NCBI RefSeq assembly: GCF_000337775.1
Contig: NZ_AOLQ01000069.1
Span: forward strand, 124,001 to 188,000
Direction: 5' to 3'
Origin: Haloarcula vallismortis ATCC 29715
GTDB taxonomy: Archaea; Halobacteriota; Halobacteria; Halobacteriales; Haloarculaceae
DNA: 64,000 bases
The position numbers and the translations under genes are program-made. The notes below the pieces were generated by a model. The model did not search any database, had not been told where the DNA came from, and saw only the letters and a program-made list of their open reading frames with translations. Positions 35,890-45,585 of this stretch are shown one piece after another. How positions within the stretch are numbered: the stretch's first letter is position 1; every line of letters begins with the position of its first letter.

Positions 35890-36576
35890 TCACTCCGGAA
35901 GCGGCGGCCACAGCGTTGCGACCGTTTCTTCGATGAGCTGGGTCTGTGCCCGGCGCAGTCGCTCGGAGAGCGATGACGCAGAGATGTCCAGTTCCTGTGC
36001 CACGGCGTCTAGTGATGCACGTCGCGGAATCTCGAAATGCCCCATTTCGTATGCCGTCCGTAGCGCTTCGAGTTGCCGGTCAGTGAGACCGTTACCGGGC
36101 GGCTTTGGCTCCGTATCTTGGGTCAGCCGCTCTAGTCTGAACCTCGCGTTCTGCTGCCAGAACGAGGCGAACTCGGTGAAGGCCGCTCGGTCGGCGAACC
36201 AGCCCATTTGCTCCCATCCGTCCGTAGTCACGGTTATCTGTTCGATGATGGCGTCTGCAGTGGCGAGCGCTTCGAGTCCGTCCAGGTCGTCTACCTGCCC
36301 ACCGAGTTGCTCCTCGAAGCTCAGCGCCGGCATTGCCTGATACCGGCGGGTGTCGCCGGCCGTCCCTATCCGTGTCCACTCTTGCACGTCGTAGGCATCG
36401 GTGAACGCGCGCTCGATGGCCTGCTCTGAACCGCCCGTCACGGTAGCGAGAAACACCGGACGACGACCGTGGTTGTACTGGAGGGACAGGGTAATCGACG
36501 CCTCGGGAACGGCCGCTGCAACCGACACGAGCGGCAACGCATCGCAGTCTATCTGAAACTCTGCAACGAGCCCCAT
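35890..36576 (-). CDS. Bat-like HTH-10 transcriptional regulator (short form)
   Basis: Protein of 228 residues. The N-terminal 150 residues match the ligand/BAT-type domain seen in bacterio-opsin activator relatives. The C-terminus is the HTH-10 domain LTDRQLEALRTAYEMGHFEIPRRASLDAVAQELDISASSLSERLRRA (about residues 163-210). It lacks the PAS and GAF domains of full Bat, so it is a relative rather than Bat itself. It lies 3.7 kb from bop; regulation of bop by it is a guess. Divergent from the hydrolase at 36720. Confidence 0.88.
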   Translation of the reverse strand: MGLVAEFQIDCDALPLVSVAAAVPEASITLSLQYNHGRRPVFLATVTGGSEQAIERAFTDAYDVQEWTRIGTAGDTRRYQAMPALSFEEQLGGQVDDLDGLEALATADAIIEQITVTTDGWEQMGWFADRAAFTEFASFWQQNARFRLERLTQDTEPKPPGNGLTDRQLEALRTAYEMGHFEIPRRASLDAVAQELDISASSLSERLRRAQTQLIEETVATLWPPLPE

Positions 36577-36719
36577 ACGCTATCGCTCTCTGCGAGGCTG
36601 AAGCGCCTGTCGGAACAGCGCGCTGGCGGGGCTGTGAGTCCTGCGTTTGGTGCCCCGTCTTAAACGGCCCAATCACTGAGAGAACGGCTTAGCCCGACTG
36701 CACCCAACTAGCACGTTGT

Positions 36720-37511
36720 ATGCGGCCGACACAGTCTCCAGACGAGATCGACATCGAATTCGAACGCTACGGTGACGGCCAGCCGCTCCTGCTCTTACAC
36801 GGTGGGATGGCCCCTACAGAGTACTGGGAGCCGGTCATATCGGCCCTTGAAGCATACGGCGCTGTTGTCCCCCAGCGCCCGGGGTTCGGGACCTGTCTCG
36901 ACTCTCCCGCAGAAACGAGTGCTGAGGAGGTGCTGGACCGCGAGAGCAGGTACGTTCAGGCACTTATCGATGCCGTCGACGGCGACCCAATCTTGTTCGG
37001 CCACTCTTACGGCGCACTCACTGCTATCGAGACCGCGACGGAGATGTCAGTCGAGTCGGTCATCGCCTACGAACCGGCAGTACTTCCCGCCGACTACCGG
37101 GCCGACGCCGACCTCGCTGACCGAATGGCGTCGCTCATACAGAACGGGGAGCGTGAGAAAGCGGTAAAACGCTACATCGAACAGGTCCTTCACCCCAACG
37201 GTATCGAGAACCTTGACGCCTGGCTTGCGGAATGGCCGGTCTGGCCCGATTGTGTGGACCTCGCCGAGGAAGTCGTCCGGATGAACCGCTCTGTCGAGCG
37301 GTACCGACTCCCCAACCGGCTCGACGTGGAGGCACCGACGCTCGTTCTGGCCGGTACCGACGGGCCGGAGTTCCTCCGGCGGAGCGCCCGGAACGTTCAC
37401 GACGCACTCCCACACAGCCGGTTCGTCGAGTTCGATGGTGTCAGTCACAGCGGCCCGGCTGCGGCACCTGCACGAATTACAGCGGAAGTCGACGCGTTCT
37501 TGCAGAAATAG
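36720..37511 (+). CDS. Alpha/beta-hydrolase
   Basis: Protein of 263 residues with the oxyanion-region LLLLHGGM, the nucleophile elbow LFGHSYGALTA (Ser96), a strand VEAPTLVLAGTDGPEFLR that carries the likely acidic residue, and the catalytic histidine in FDGVSHSG (His243). No signal peptide, so cytoplasmic. Substrate unknown. It faces the Bat-like regulator across a 143-base gap. Confidence 0.88.
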   Translation: MRPTQSPDEIDIEFERYGDGQPLLLLHGGMAPTEYWEPVISALEAYGAVVPQRPGFGTCLDSPAETSAEEVLDRESRYVQALIDAVDGDPILFGHSYGALTAIETATEMSVESVIAYEPAVLPADYRADADLADRMASLIQNGEREKAVKRYIEQVLHPNGIENLDAWLAEWPVWPDCVDLAEEVVRMNRSVERYRLPNRLDVEAPTLVLAGTDGPEFLRRSARNVHDALPHSRFVEFDGVSHSGPAAAPARITAEVDAFLQK

Positions 37512-37574
37512 GCCGGCTTGACGGACTTCTGGCGGCAATCGCATCTCCGACCGGATTCCCGGCGCGGAGTGTGC

Positions 37575-39314
37575 CTACATCGAGGTCGGCGCTTCGACAC
37601 CTAGCGCGTCGAGGGCGTTCGCAATCGTGGTCCGGGTCCCGTCGACGAGTGCCAGCCGTGCCGCGCGGGTCTCGTCGTCGGCGTCGAGAACCGGACACTC
37701 CCGGTAGAAGGCGTTGAACGTCTCGGCGAGGTCACGGGTGTAGGTGGCGACGGTATGCGGCGTCAGGTCGTCCGCGGCCGCCTCGATGACGGCGGGGAAC
37801 CGGGCCAGTTCGCGGAGCAGGTCGCGCTCCTCCGGTTCGGACAGCGGGCCGAGGGCTGGCTCCTCGGGGATGTCAGCCTCCACGTCGCCCAGAATGCCAC
37901 AGCAGCGTGCGTGGACGTACTGGACGTAGGGAGCCGATTGGGCCTCGAAGTCAAGTGCGCGGTCCCACTCGAACGTGATGCCCTTCGTCGGCTGTTTCGA
38001 GACGATGTCGTAGCGCACCGCGCCGATACCGACCTGGCGGGCGATGCGGTCGATGTCATCCGCGTCGAGGTCGCCCCGGGTCCGGTCGTCCAGCCGGGAC
38101 TCGACCTCTTCGCGCGCGCGGTCGATTGCCTCATCGAGCAGGTCGTCGAGGTCGATACCGGTCCCCTCGCGCGTGCTCATCCCGCCTTCGGGAAGGTTCA
38201 CCCAGGAGTAGAACACCTGTCGGAGCTGGTCAGTGTCGTTGCCCAGCAGGCCGAGAGCGGCGTCGAGCTGGTCGGCCTGTAGCTTGTGGTCCTCGCCCAG
38301 CACCGTCACGGCGCGGTCGTAGTTCTCGAACTTCCACTCGTGGTGGGCCAGGTCGCGGGTGGTGTACAGCGACGTGCCGTCCGAACGCAGGAACACGAGG
38401 TTCTTCTCGAAGTCGGACAGGTCCAGCTGCCAGGCGTCTTCCTCGTAGACGGCGCAGTCGAGTTCCTTCAGCCGGTCGACCAGATCGTCCGTGTCCCCAT
38501 TGCGCATGAACCGCGTCTCCTTGACGAACTCGTCGAACTCTGCCGGGAGGCGGCCAAGCGTGGTCTGCATCCCGCCCAGCACGGTGTCGACGACCTCGGC
38601 GACCCGCTCGTAGGTCTCTTCGTCGCCGTCTTCGAGGCCCTGCAGAATGGACTGGATTTCGGCCTCAACGTCCTCAACCTCGTCGGGGTCGCCGTCTTCG
38701 AGGACGGTGTTACCCTTGCGGTAGTACCGGACCATCTCGTACTCCGGGGACTCGCGTTCGGGTTCGGGCAGGTCGGCCTCGTCGAAGGTTTCGTAGGCCC
38801 AGGTGAACACCGCGATCTGTCGGCCTGCGTCGTTGACGTAGTAATGGCGGTCCACGTCGTAGCCGGCGTAATCGAGGACTCGGGCGACGGCATCGCCGAT
38901 GATGGGGTTGCGTGCCCGCCCGACGTGGACCGGCCCGGTCGGGTTCGCGGAGGTGTGTTCGACGACGACGCTGGTGTCGCGGTCGGGGAGCCGGCCGAAC
39001 CCGTCCTCAGTGACCGACTGCAGGGTCTCGGCGAAGTACGCCTCGCTCGGGAGGAAGTTGACGTACGGTCCCTGTGTCGTCACGTCGCTGACGTAGGTGA
39101 GGTCGTCGGCGTCAATCGCGTCGGCGATGTCACCGGCGACGTTCGGCGGCGCGGTACCGACCTCGCCGGCCAGCCGGAAGGCAACGCTCGATGCGAGCAC
39201 GGCGTCGACGTCCTCCGGGGGCTCCTCGATACCGAGGTCCTCGGCCGGCAGGTCGAGAGTTGTGAGTGCGTTGGCGAGGGCGTCCTCGACCTCTGCACGC
39301 AGCTGCAGGAACAT
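37575..39314 (-). CDS. argS: Arginyl-tRNA synthetase
   Basis: Class I enzyme of 579 residues. The HIGH-like signature is [18 protein letters not shown], and the region [20 protein letters not shown] stands in for KMSKS, as usual in ArgRS. The N-terminal Add1 domain and a C-terminal DALR anticodon domain ([40 protein letters not shown]) complete it. The ATG at 39314 is chosen because conserved residues begin there; the in-frame extension of 25 residues is not conserved-looking. Confidence 0.96.
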   Translation of the reverse strand: MFLQLRAEVEDALANALTTLDLPAEDLGIEEPPEDVDAVLASSVAFRLAGEVGTAPPNVAGDIADAIDADDLTYVSDVTTQGPYVNFLPSEAYFAETLQSVTEDGFGRLPDRDTSVVVEHTSANPTGPVHVGRARNPIIGDAVARVLDYAGYDVDRHYYVNDAGRQIAVFTWAYETFDEADLPEPERESPEYEMVRYYRKGNTVLEDGDPDEVEDVEAEIQSILQGLEDGDEETYERVAEVVDTVLGGMQTTLGRLPAEFDEFVKETRFMRNGDTDDLVDRLKELDCAVYEEDAWQLDLSDFEKNLVFLRSDGTSLYTTRDLAHHEWKFENYDRAVTVLGEDHKLQADQLDAALGLLGNDTDQLRQVFYSWVNLPEGGMSTREGTGIDLDDLLDEAIDRAREEVESRLDDRTRGDLDADDIDRIARQVGIGAVRYDIVSKQPTKGITFEWDRALDFEAQSAPYVQYVHARCCGILGDVEADIPEEPALGPLSEPEERDLLRELARFPAVIEAAADDLTPHTVATYTRDLAETFNAFYRECPVLDADDETRAARLALVDGTRTTIANALDALGVEAPTSM

Positions 39315-39447
39315 ACGCCGGGCTTTCGCGGCGGGGAGTAAATGGGTAACGAAACCCCGACCATCACAGGCGGTCCGGGAGACACTCATTCACAGCTATC
39401 GTCGATGATCTGGCGGTCGTCGGGAGAAACAGAGACGATGGCCCATC

Positions 39448-41214
39448 TCAGGTCAGGAGCCGCGGGCCAAACACCATCAACAGGAGGCCGCTGATCATCG
39501 ACACCGTGATTGCGATGGAGACGGCTGTCGTCACCCGTCGCCCGTCCGAGACCGGCAAGCGTGAGACGAACGATTCGGTCGACGCCCGAAGAATGTGGCC
39601 GCCGTCGAGCGGGAACGTCGGGATGAGATTGAACTGGCCGATGACGAGGTTGATCCAGCCGGTCCAGAAGAGGACGTTTGCGAGCAGGAACACCGGCGTC
39701 GTTCCGAGCGCGCCGAGCGGGCCCTGCACAGTGTAGAAGTTCGTCGCGATGCCGGTGAAGCCGGCAAAATTGTAGCCGAAGCCGCCGGCGACGCCGATGA
39801 ACGGCAACAAGAGCGTGCTGAAGATTCGCTGGGCGAACGAGAACTCGGAGACCGATGTCGGCGTGTCGGGCGACCCGCCGATGAATTCGAGGAACGCCGC
39901 CGCGGGGTAGGCGTCGATGCCGAAGTCACTGACCTGAATGCCACTGATACCCTGCTGGATGCCGACACCGATGATGCCGTTGTCGACCTGGTCGCTCTCG
40001 GCCATCGTTAGCTCGTATGTCTCTCGCGAGCCGTCGACGTAGCCGGTGACCGTCACTTCGTCACCGGGTTCGCCGCCTTCGAGGGCCTGCTGCAGTGCCG
40101 TTCCGCTGTGCGTTCGCTCCCCGTTGACTTCGGTGATTATCATACCGTCACCGCCCGGTGCTCCCTCCGCTGCGAGCGGACCCTCTTCGGCGACCAGCAC
40201 GTACGCGCCGAGCGGTGTCGTGACCGTTTCTCCGGACTCAGTTTCGAGTGTCGCAACGGGATGGGTTCTGGCCGCCTGTTCGAACTCACTGCGGGTCGCT
40301 ACTGCGGTCCCGTTGACAGCGACAATCGTCTCACCGGTTCCAAGTGGCGCGCTCTGGAGGGCCGCCGAGACGACGACGGACCGATCGACGGTGACGGTTC
40401 CGGCGTCCTTCCGCGCCACGTCGACAGTCTGTGCGTCGCTTTCGGCGAGCATCGCTTCGAGTTCCTGCTGGTTTGCCACTGGCTGGCCGTCAACCGCCGT
40501 GATAACGTCGCCTGACTCGATGCCCGCTTCGGCTGCAGGCGTCCCGTTGACTGGACTCCCGACCGGGACGCCGTCGACGACGGCAATAGCGCCGGCAACT
40601 GGTCCGAAAAGCAGCAAGAGCGTGATGATAGCGAGCGCGAAGTTGTTCGTCACGCCAGCCGTGTACATCCGGGCCTGTGCCCCGCGGTCGGAGCGCAGAA
40701 GCTCGTCTTCGTCGGGTTCGACGAACGCACCGATGGGGATAATCGCCAGCAAGGCCAGCCCCATCGACTCGATGTCGATGTCCTCGACGCGACAGAACAG
40801 TCCGTGGCCGCCCTCGTGGACGACGAGGCCGAGCAATAGCCCGAGCACGATTTCGGGTGCGACCGACAGCGGGAGGAAGTCGTTCACGCCGGGAATCGCC
40901 AGCGCGTTCCGTGGTTCGTTCAGTGCCGAGGGCTGTGGATTGACGAGCGCCTGGTAGGCGCCGAGCGCAACGAGGAGGAACGAGCCGACCATAACGACGA
41001 GGCCGAACCCGACGCCGAGGTTCCCCCAGGCGCGCCAGAACCGCTTTGGCCGTGCGAGCCAGTCGAGCACCGCCTTGCCCTTCTGTGTGTGAATCGTCGT
41101 AATCGGGCCGCTAAAACGAATATATTCGGGAACAACGCCGCGGGTCCGCAGCGCCATCGCGAGGAGGGTGTAAGCGACAAGGCCCGCGAGGACCCACGTC
41201 AGCGTACTCACCAT
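39448..41214 (-). CDS. M50 (site-2 protease-type) membrane metalloprotease with PDZ domains
   Basis: Polytopic protein of 588 residues. The zinc motif HEGGH is in LGLLLGLVVHEGGHGLFCR, and the second metal site is FNLIPTFPLDGGHILRAS near the C-terminus. Between them lie two or three PDZ-like domains (GTPAAEAGIESGDVITAVDGQPVANQ and similar GxxVxxVNG segments). It should cleave membrane-spanning substrates in regulated intramembrane proteolysis. A second, simpler M50 protein is encoded at 45586. The start at ATG 41214 gives the first span directly. Confidence 0.92.
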   Translation of the reverse strand: MVSTLTWVLAGLVAYTLLAMALRTRGVVPEYIRFSGPITTIHTQKGKAVLDWLARPKRFWRAWGNLGVGFGLVVMVGSFLLVALGAYQALVNPQPSALNEPRNALAIPGVNDFLPLSVAPEIVLGLLLGLVVHEGGHGLFCRVEDIDIESMGLALLAIIPIGAFVEPDEDELLRSDRGAQARMYTAGVTNNFALAIITLLLLFGPVAGAIAVVDGVPVGSPVNGTPAAEAGIESGDVITAVDGQPVANQQELEAMLAESDAQTVDVARKDAGTVTVDRSVVVSAALQSAPLGTGETIVAVNGTAVATRSEFEQAARTHPVATLETESGETVTTPLGAYVLVAEEGPLAAEGAPGGDGMIITEVNGERTHSGTALQQALEGGEPGDEVTVTGYVDGSRETYELTMAESDQVDNGIIGVGIQQGISGIQVSDFGIDAYPAAAFLEFIGGSPDTPTSVSEFSFAQRIFSTLLLPFIGVAGGFGYNFAGFTGIATNFYTVQGPLGALGTTPVFLLANVLFWTGWINLVIGQFNLIPTFPLDGGHILRASTESFVSRLPVSDGRRVTTAVSIAITVSMISGLLLMVFGPRLLT

Positions 41215-41314
41215 GTACCGGGAACTAGGTTTAGCCAAGCAAGAGGGTTTGGTTTGGGGCACACCGCCGGCCAGCAGCCAACGGTGAAGTGACCGCGCGG
41301 CAAACGACCATACA

Positions 41315-42211
41315 ATGTACGACCACGTTCTCATTCCCGTCGACGGGAGCGACGAAGCCACGGCAGCCGCCCGGCGTGGCCTCGCACTGGCCAAGGACTT
41401 TGACGCAACGGCCGAGGCAGTCCACGTCGTCGAGCAGCGCGCACGGAGGCTTACCCAAACGGACCGTGAGAGCCGACGCCTTCGGGAACGCGGCGAGTCC
41501 GTCCTCACAGACATCGAGTCACTCGCCGCCGATATCGGCCAGCCCGTCACGACGGAACTCCTGAATGGGAAACCGAGCGTGCAGATCGACGAGCACGCCC
41601 GCGAGACCGACGCTGCGCTCATCGTCCTCGGCCGACAGGGGATGACAGGCCTCGGCAAGCGACTCCTCGGCGGCGTCACCGAACAGGTCCTGCACCGAAC
41701 TGCGGTGCCCGTACTGGTCGTCTCGGATGCAGCGCAGACGGGAATCAACGGGTTCGACTACTCGCGGATACTTCTCCCGACCGACGGCAGCGCGAACGCT
41801 GAAACGGCGATACGACACGGCGCGGCGGTAGCAGATCGGTACGACGCGACGATCCACGCGCTCAACGTCGTCGATATCCAGGCCGCCGGCGGGGCATTCA
41901 ACGCTGGCGGGCTGAACGAGACGTTCATCGAACGACTGGAAGAGGACGGGCGTGACGCCGTCGATTCAGTTGTCGATGACCTCGAAGAGACGGCCCCGGA
42001 CGTGGCGGTCGAAACTGCTGTGGAACGGACGGATTCGTTCGACGGCGTTCCCGCCGGGCTCCGCGAGTACGCCTCCGACCGGGATATCGACCTCGTCGTC
42101 ATGGGATCACACGGCCGTTCGAACCTCAAACGCCAGTTGCTCGGCAGCGTCACGTCGCAACTCATTCGAACCGTCTCAGTTCCCGTCCTGGTGACGCCTC
42201 GGGCCGCCTGA
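41315..42211 (+). CDS. Tandem universal stress protein
   Basis: Protein of 298 residues with two Usp domains (about 1-146 and 150-298). Each ends with the nucleotide-binding signature: VLGRQGMTGLGKRLLGGVTEQVLHRTAVPVLVV and MGSHGRSNLKRQLLGSVTSQLIRTVSVPVLV. It is likely to act as a pseudodimer. Unrelated by neighbourhood to the Usp gene at 1305. It faces away from the M50 gene. Confidence 0.93.
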   Translation: MYDHVLIPVDGSDEATAAARRGLALAKDFDATAEAVHVVEQRARRLTQTDRESRRLRERGESVLTDIESLAADIGQPVTTELLNGKPSVQIDEHARETDAALIVLGRQGMTGLGKRLLGGVTEQVLHRTAVPVLVVSDAAQTGINGFDYSRILLPTDGSANAETAIRHGAAVADRYDATIHALNVVDIQAAGGAFNAGGLNETFIERLEEDGRDAVDSVVDDLEETAPDVAVETAVERTDSFDGVPAGLREYASDRDIDLVVMGSHGRSNLKRQLLGSVTSQLIRTVSVPVLVTPRAA

Positions 42212-42273
42212 GGCGGTACACGAACCACCTGTTCTATGTGCTGTGAGAACGTGTTGCAAGCAGGTGCCGGACT

Positions 42274-42450
42274 ATGCCAGAAACCTGCGGTATCTGTGGT
42301 GAGACCGTTCCGTTCGACGCCACGGTTCACGCGATGATTCACACCCACAGCGAGACGGGCGTCATCGACGCGTACGTCTGTCAGGACTGCTACGACGAGC
42401 GGCTCGGACCGATGTTTGAGCGGGTCGACACGCGGGAACAGTCGCCCTGA
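42274..42450 (+). CDS. Small zinc-ribbon protein (58 residues)
   Basis: A short open frame starting MPETCGICGETVPFD and ending in a conserved-looking acidic tail. It has two metal-binding pairs, CGIC (residues 5-8) and CQDC (about residues 38-41), separated by 29 residues including histidines (HAMIHTHSETG). This layout fits the many small haloarchaeal zinc-finger proteins. It lies 62 bases after the Usp gene and may share its transcript. Function unknown. Confidence 0.72.
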   Translation: MPETCGICGETVPFDATVHAMIHTHSETGVIDAYVCQDCYDERLGPMFERVDTREQSP

Positions 42451-42499
42451 GTGCGCGTTTCGAGGGCTCGTTCGGGGGGTAGGACCTGCCTACTCCGGT

Positions 42500-44137
42500 C
42501 TACTCGTTTCGACGGAAGCGTTCGACGACGAACTCCCGGTCCAGTTTCGCGATGAACGTCCCGAGCTGTGGGCCTTCGGTGTCGTCGAACAGGAGTTGGT
42601 AGCCGGCCGAGAAGAACTCCCCGATGTCGATGTCGTTTCGCTTTGCCGTCTCGTATATCTCGGCCTGAATCGCCTCGCCGTCGTGGCCTTCGGCGATGAA
42701 CTCGGCCAGCTCGTCCAGCGCGGCCGCCGTCGCGTCGTCGAAGGACACGTCGGGAATCTCGCTTCGCTTGAGTTCGTAGTTGAACTCGTTGTTCGTCAGG
42801 CTGGCCCACTCCTGGGCGCGCTCGACGCGGGCGAGCGCCCCCTCGATGGCCCACTCCGGCGCATCGTCCGGGATATGGCCCTCTTTCCGGGCGATCTGCT
42901 CTCGAAGCGCCGGGTCGTCGGTCATCCCGAGTACCGCTGCGAACGTGTAGGGGATCCGAACGCCTTCCTCGCGTGGCTCGGCCACGACCATCGGGTAGGC
43001 CCGCTCTGCGAGTTCCATCTCGTCTTCGCTCCCGTCTGCCTCACCGAAGTATCGCCGTTCGAACTGATCGAACTCCTCGACGAGCTGGTCGACGTTCTCG
43101 ACGGAGAAGTCCCGTTGCTTCCGCGGGTCTTTGACGAAGAAGTACTTGAACACCTCCGGTTCGAGGATGTCCAGCACTTCGTCGACGGTGATGACGTTTC
43201 CGGAAGAAGAAGAGAGGGGCTCGCCATCGAGCGTGAACCACTCGTACACCATCGGGACCGGCGGCTGGATGTCCAGCACGTTCTCGGCGACATCCTCGCC
43301 AGAGGGCCAAGAGCCTTCGGCGTGGTCCTTGCCGAAGGGCTCGAAGTCGACGCCCAGAATCTCCCACTGGGCGGGCCACTCGAAGCGCCACGGGAGCTTT
43401 CCGTCCCGGAGCGAGGCCGTGCCTTCGTGGCCACAGCCCTCGATAGTCTGGTCGCCGGCCTCGACGTCTTCACAGACATACTCGACTTCGCCGGCGTCGA
43501 GGTCGACCGCCGTGACGCCCTCCGTGAGCTTCCCGCACTCCTCGCACTGGGGCAGGAACGGGACGTAGTCGTCGTCGACCTTGTTCTGGTACTCGGCGAG
43601 CACGTCACGGGCTCGGTCGGCGCGTTCGAGCACGCGGCGGGTCACGGGTTCGAACTCGCCGTCGGCGTACAGTTCGGTGTTCGAGACGAACTCCACGTCG
43701 ACGCTGACCAGCTCGGCGCTTTTCCGCAGGAGCGTCGTGAAGTGGGCACCGTAGGAGTCACAGCAACCGAACGGGTCCGGGATGTCGGTGTACGGCTTCC
43801 CGAGGTTCCGGCCGAGCGCGCCGGCGTCGACCTCGCCGAGGCCGACGACGTTCCAGTCGAGGTCGGCGAGCTGGCGGGGCACCGCCCGCAGCCGGTCCTT
43901 GTCGTCGGCGGTGAACACCTGCCGGACCTCGTGGCCGCGGTCCCGCAGGGCCTCGGCGACGTAGTAGCCCCGCATTATCTCGTTGAAGTGGCCGATGTGC
44001 GGGACGCCCGAGGGGGAGACGCCGCCCTTGATGACGATTGGGTCGTCGGGCTCGCGCGCCTCGACAGTGTCGGCGACGGAGTCGGCCCAGAACGCCCGGG
44101 AACCGCCCCGGCCGACCTCGTAGGGGTCTTCCGCCAT
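42500..44137 (-). CDS. lysS: Lysyl-tRNA synthetase, class I
   Basis: Archaeal class I LysRS of 545 residues. HIGH-type motif: GVSPSGVPHIGHFNE; KMSKS-type motif: LSSSSGNVITVDEVL. A zinc-binding cluster (CEECGKLTEG, CEDVEAGDQTIEGCGHEG) lies in the middle. Its ATG follows the pyrH TAG with no intervening base, so the two genes are coupled. Confidence 0.96.
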   Translation of the reverse strand: MAEDPYEVGRGGSRAFWADSVADTVEAREPDDPIVIKGGVSPSGVPHIGHFNEIMRGYYVAEALRDRGHEVRQVFTADDKDRLRAVPRQLADLDWNVVGLGEVDAGALGRNLGKPYTDIPDPFGCCDSYGAHFTTLLRKSAELVSVDVEFVSNTELYADGEFEPVTRRVLERADRARDVLAEYQNKVDDDYVPFLPQCEECGKLTEGVTAVDLDAGEVEYVCEDVEAGDQTIEGCGHEGTASLRDGKLPWRFEWPAQWEILGVDFEPFGKDHAEGSWPSGEDVAENVLDIQPPVPMVYEWFTLDGEPLSSSSGNVITVDEVLDILEPEVFKYFFVKDPRKQRDFSVENVDQLVEEFDQFERRYFGEADGSEDEMELAERAYPMVVAEPREEGVRIPYTFAAVLGMTDDPALREQIARKEGHIPDDAPEWAIEGALARVERAQEWASLTNNEFNYELKRSEIPDVSFDDATAAALDELAEFIAEGHDGEAIQAEIYETAKRNDIDIGEFFSAGYQLLFDDTEGPQLGTFIAKLDREFVVERFRRNE

Positions 44138-44824
44138 CTATGCCTCCGGGAGAATCTCGGTGCCGTCGAACTCGCCATCTTCGACCGCGCGCACGACGCG
44201 TTTAGGGTCAGCACCGTCGAGCACCATCGTCCGGATGCCGGACCGCTGGATTATTTTCGCGGCCAGCAGGTCGACCGGCGCGCTGCTGCCGGCGTCCATC
44301 TCGATGTCGGCGATCACATCGACGAGTTCGTCTGCGCCGAGTTCGTCGAACCGCGTCGCGTCGCCGTCCTCGTTCGGGTCGGCGTCGTAGACGCCCGGAA
44401 CCGATGTGGCGTAGACGAGCAGGTCAGCACCGACGTACTCCGCGAACGCGGCCGCCACGGCGTCGGTGGTCTGTGCGGCGACGATTCCGCCGAGGACTGG
44501 GATGTCCCCGCGACGGATGGCTTCCCGGCCCTCGTCGTAGCTCTCGGCGGGCGTGGGTGCCGCGCGGTCGTCAAGCGCAGCGATCAGCAATCGGCCGTTC
44601 AGCCGCGTGACGGCGATGCCGAGCTGGTCGAGCTCTATCTCGTTCGCACCGAGGTCGCGGGCGCTGCCGATGTAATCGCGTGCGGTCGGGCCGCCGCCGA
44701 CGACGGTTCCGAGCGTGTGTCCCTGTGCATCGAGTGACTGGATGGCCTCGGCGTAGTCGGCGACCCGGTCTGCGTCGAGGTCCGGGGCCAGTACGCTTCC
44801 GCCAATGGAGACGACGACTTTCAT
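44138..44824 (-). CDS. pyrH: UMP kinase (amino-acid kinase family)
   Basis: Protein of 228 residues starting MKVVVSIGGSVLAPDLD, with VVGGGPTARDYI, the acceptor region GADLLVYATSVPGVYDADPN, and MDAGSSAPVDLLAAKIIQRSG. These match archaeal UMP kinase, which makes UDP for pyrimidine nucleotide synthesis. It leads a two-gene operon with lysS. A TATA-like CCTTAAGAG (minus strand) lies about 25-33 bases before its ATG. Confidence 0.93.
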   Translation of the reverse strand: MKVVVSIGGSVLAPDLDADRVADYAEAIQSLDAQGHTLGTVVGGGPTARDYIGSARDLGANEIELDQLGIAVTRLNGRLLIAALDDRAAPTPAESYDEGREAIRRGDIPVLGGIVAAQTTDAVAAAFAEYVGADLLVYATSVPGVYDADPNEDGDATRFDELGADELVDVIADIEMDAGSSAPVDLLAAKIIQRSGIRTMVLDGADPKRVVRAVEDGEFDGTEILPEA

Positions 44825-45243
44825 TAGCCCGCCGTAACCGCGATGTACTCTTAAGGGTTGTCAAGGCCACTGACCGCCGTCTCTATAACCGGCCCTTTCT
44901 GGTTCCCGCAGCGACTGCTGTCCGCCCCACAGCGGCGCGACTCTCCGTATGACGTGTGCCCGACGTGCTGACGCATGTCTGACGACGCTGCCGTTCTACC
45001 AGCGACATATGCCGCTTGTTGGGGCCACAGAGGGTGATATCTCTCTTTCACAGACCGTTCAAACCACCACGAAAACGGAGCCCATATACCGGCTAAGAAT
45101 ACTTCGTAAAACGTCTAAAAGAATCTGAAACGGTTGTAAAAAATGCGTTTTAGCTCGATTTGTCCTGAAAGTGACCGAAGTGACCTGAAGGTTCCTCCCT
45201 TTATATACTCCCGGCGGGGTTACGAAGAAGTGAGGTGACAAAG
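44825..45243. other. 419-base intergenic region between pyrH and a small wHTH gene
   Basis: No supported gene. It holds the pyrH promoter at the left, an AT-richer stretch (45060-45160) with several A/T runs, three 10-base near-repeats at 45161-45190 (TGTCCTGAAA, GTGACCGAAG, TGACCTGAAG), a TATA box at 45200-45207 and a Shine-Dalgarno sequence at 45232-45238. Confidence 0.7.
45200..45238 (+). promoter_or_regulatory. TATA box and Shine-Dalgarno sequence of the small wHTH gene
   Basis: TTTATATA at 45200-45207, then GAGGTGA at 45232-45238, five bases before ATG 45244. A strong ribosome binding site with a leader is unusual for a haloarchaeal first gene. It also decides the start: the in-frame GTG at 45235 lies inside the ribosome site. 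Confidence 0.7.
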
Positions 45244-45492
45244 ATGAGCGCTACTGCAACGCCCTCCGGCGAGGAAGAGCCCTCCAAAGAAGAGCGACTG
45301 AAGTCGTTCCTCGCAGAGAAGGCAAGTGACGGCGAGATGTATTTCAAGAGCAAGTTCATCGCCGACGAAGTCGGTCTCTCTCCGAAAGAGATCGGTGCCC
45401 TGATGGTCAAGCTCAAGGACAGCGCGTCCGAGATCAATGTCGAGAAGTGGTCGTACACGAGCGCGACCACCTGGCGTATCGAGCCGGCGTAG
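45244..45492 (+). CDS. Small winged-helix-like protein (DUF7123-like)
   Basis: Protein of 82 residues: an acidic N-terminus (TPSGEEEPSKEERLKSFLAEKASDG) then a winged-helix-like fold, MYFKSKFIADEVGLSPKEIGALMVKLKDSASEINVEKWSYTSATTWRI. I recall a haloarchaeal family of this size (DUF7123), unverified. Its promoter and leader are unusually well formed, suggesting high or regulated expression. It may bind DNA. Confidence 0.8.
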   Translation: MSATATPSGEEEPSKEERLKSFLAEKASDGEMYFKSKFIADEVGLSPKEIGALMVKLKDSASEINVEKWSYTSATTWRIEPA

Positions 45493-45585
45493 GTGACTGG
45501 TCCCCGCGTACCGTTCTCGGACGATACCTGCTAGCTGTGTGATTGTTCGCGGAGTATTTGTGCCCGCACCGTTTACGCGTAGCTG

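Noticed and set aside
35890-36576. HTH-10 protein as the Bat activator of bop
   Set aside because: It lacks the PAS and GAF domains of Bat, and HTH-10 paralogues are numerous in haloarchaea, so proximity to bop is weak evidence.
40915-41748. Longer start for the M50 protease
   Set aside because: The upstream 178 codons are Ser/Arg-rich and overlap the divergent Usp gene; ATG 41214 starts directly before the first membrane span.
42416-44737. A 773-codon open frame on the plus strand opposite lysS and pyrH
   Set aside because: It is antisense to two clear housekeeping genes, a common artefact of GC-rich third-codon-position bias; the protein shows no domain and low-complexity Arg/Val/Asp runs.
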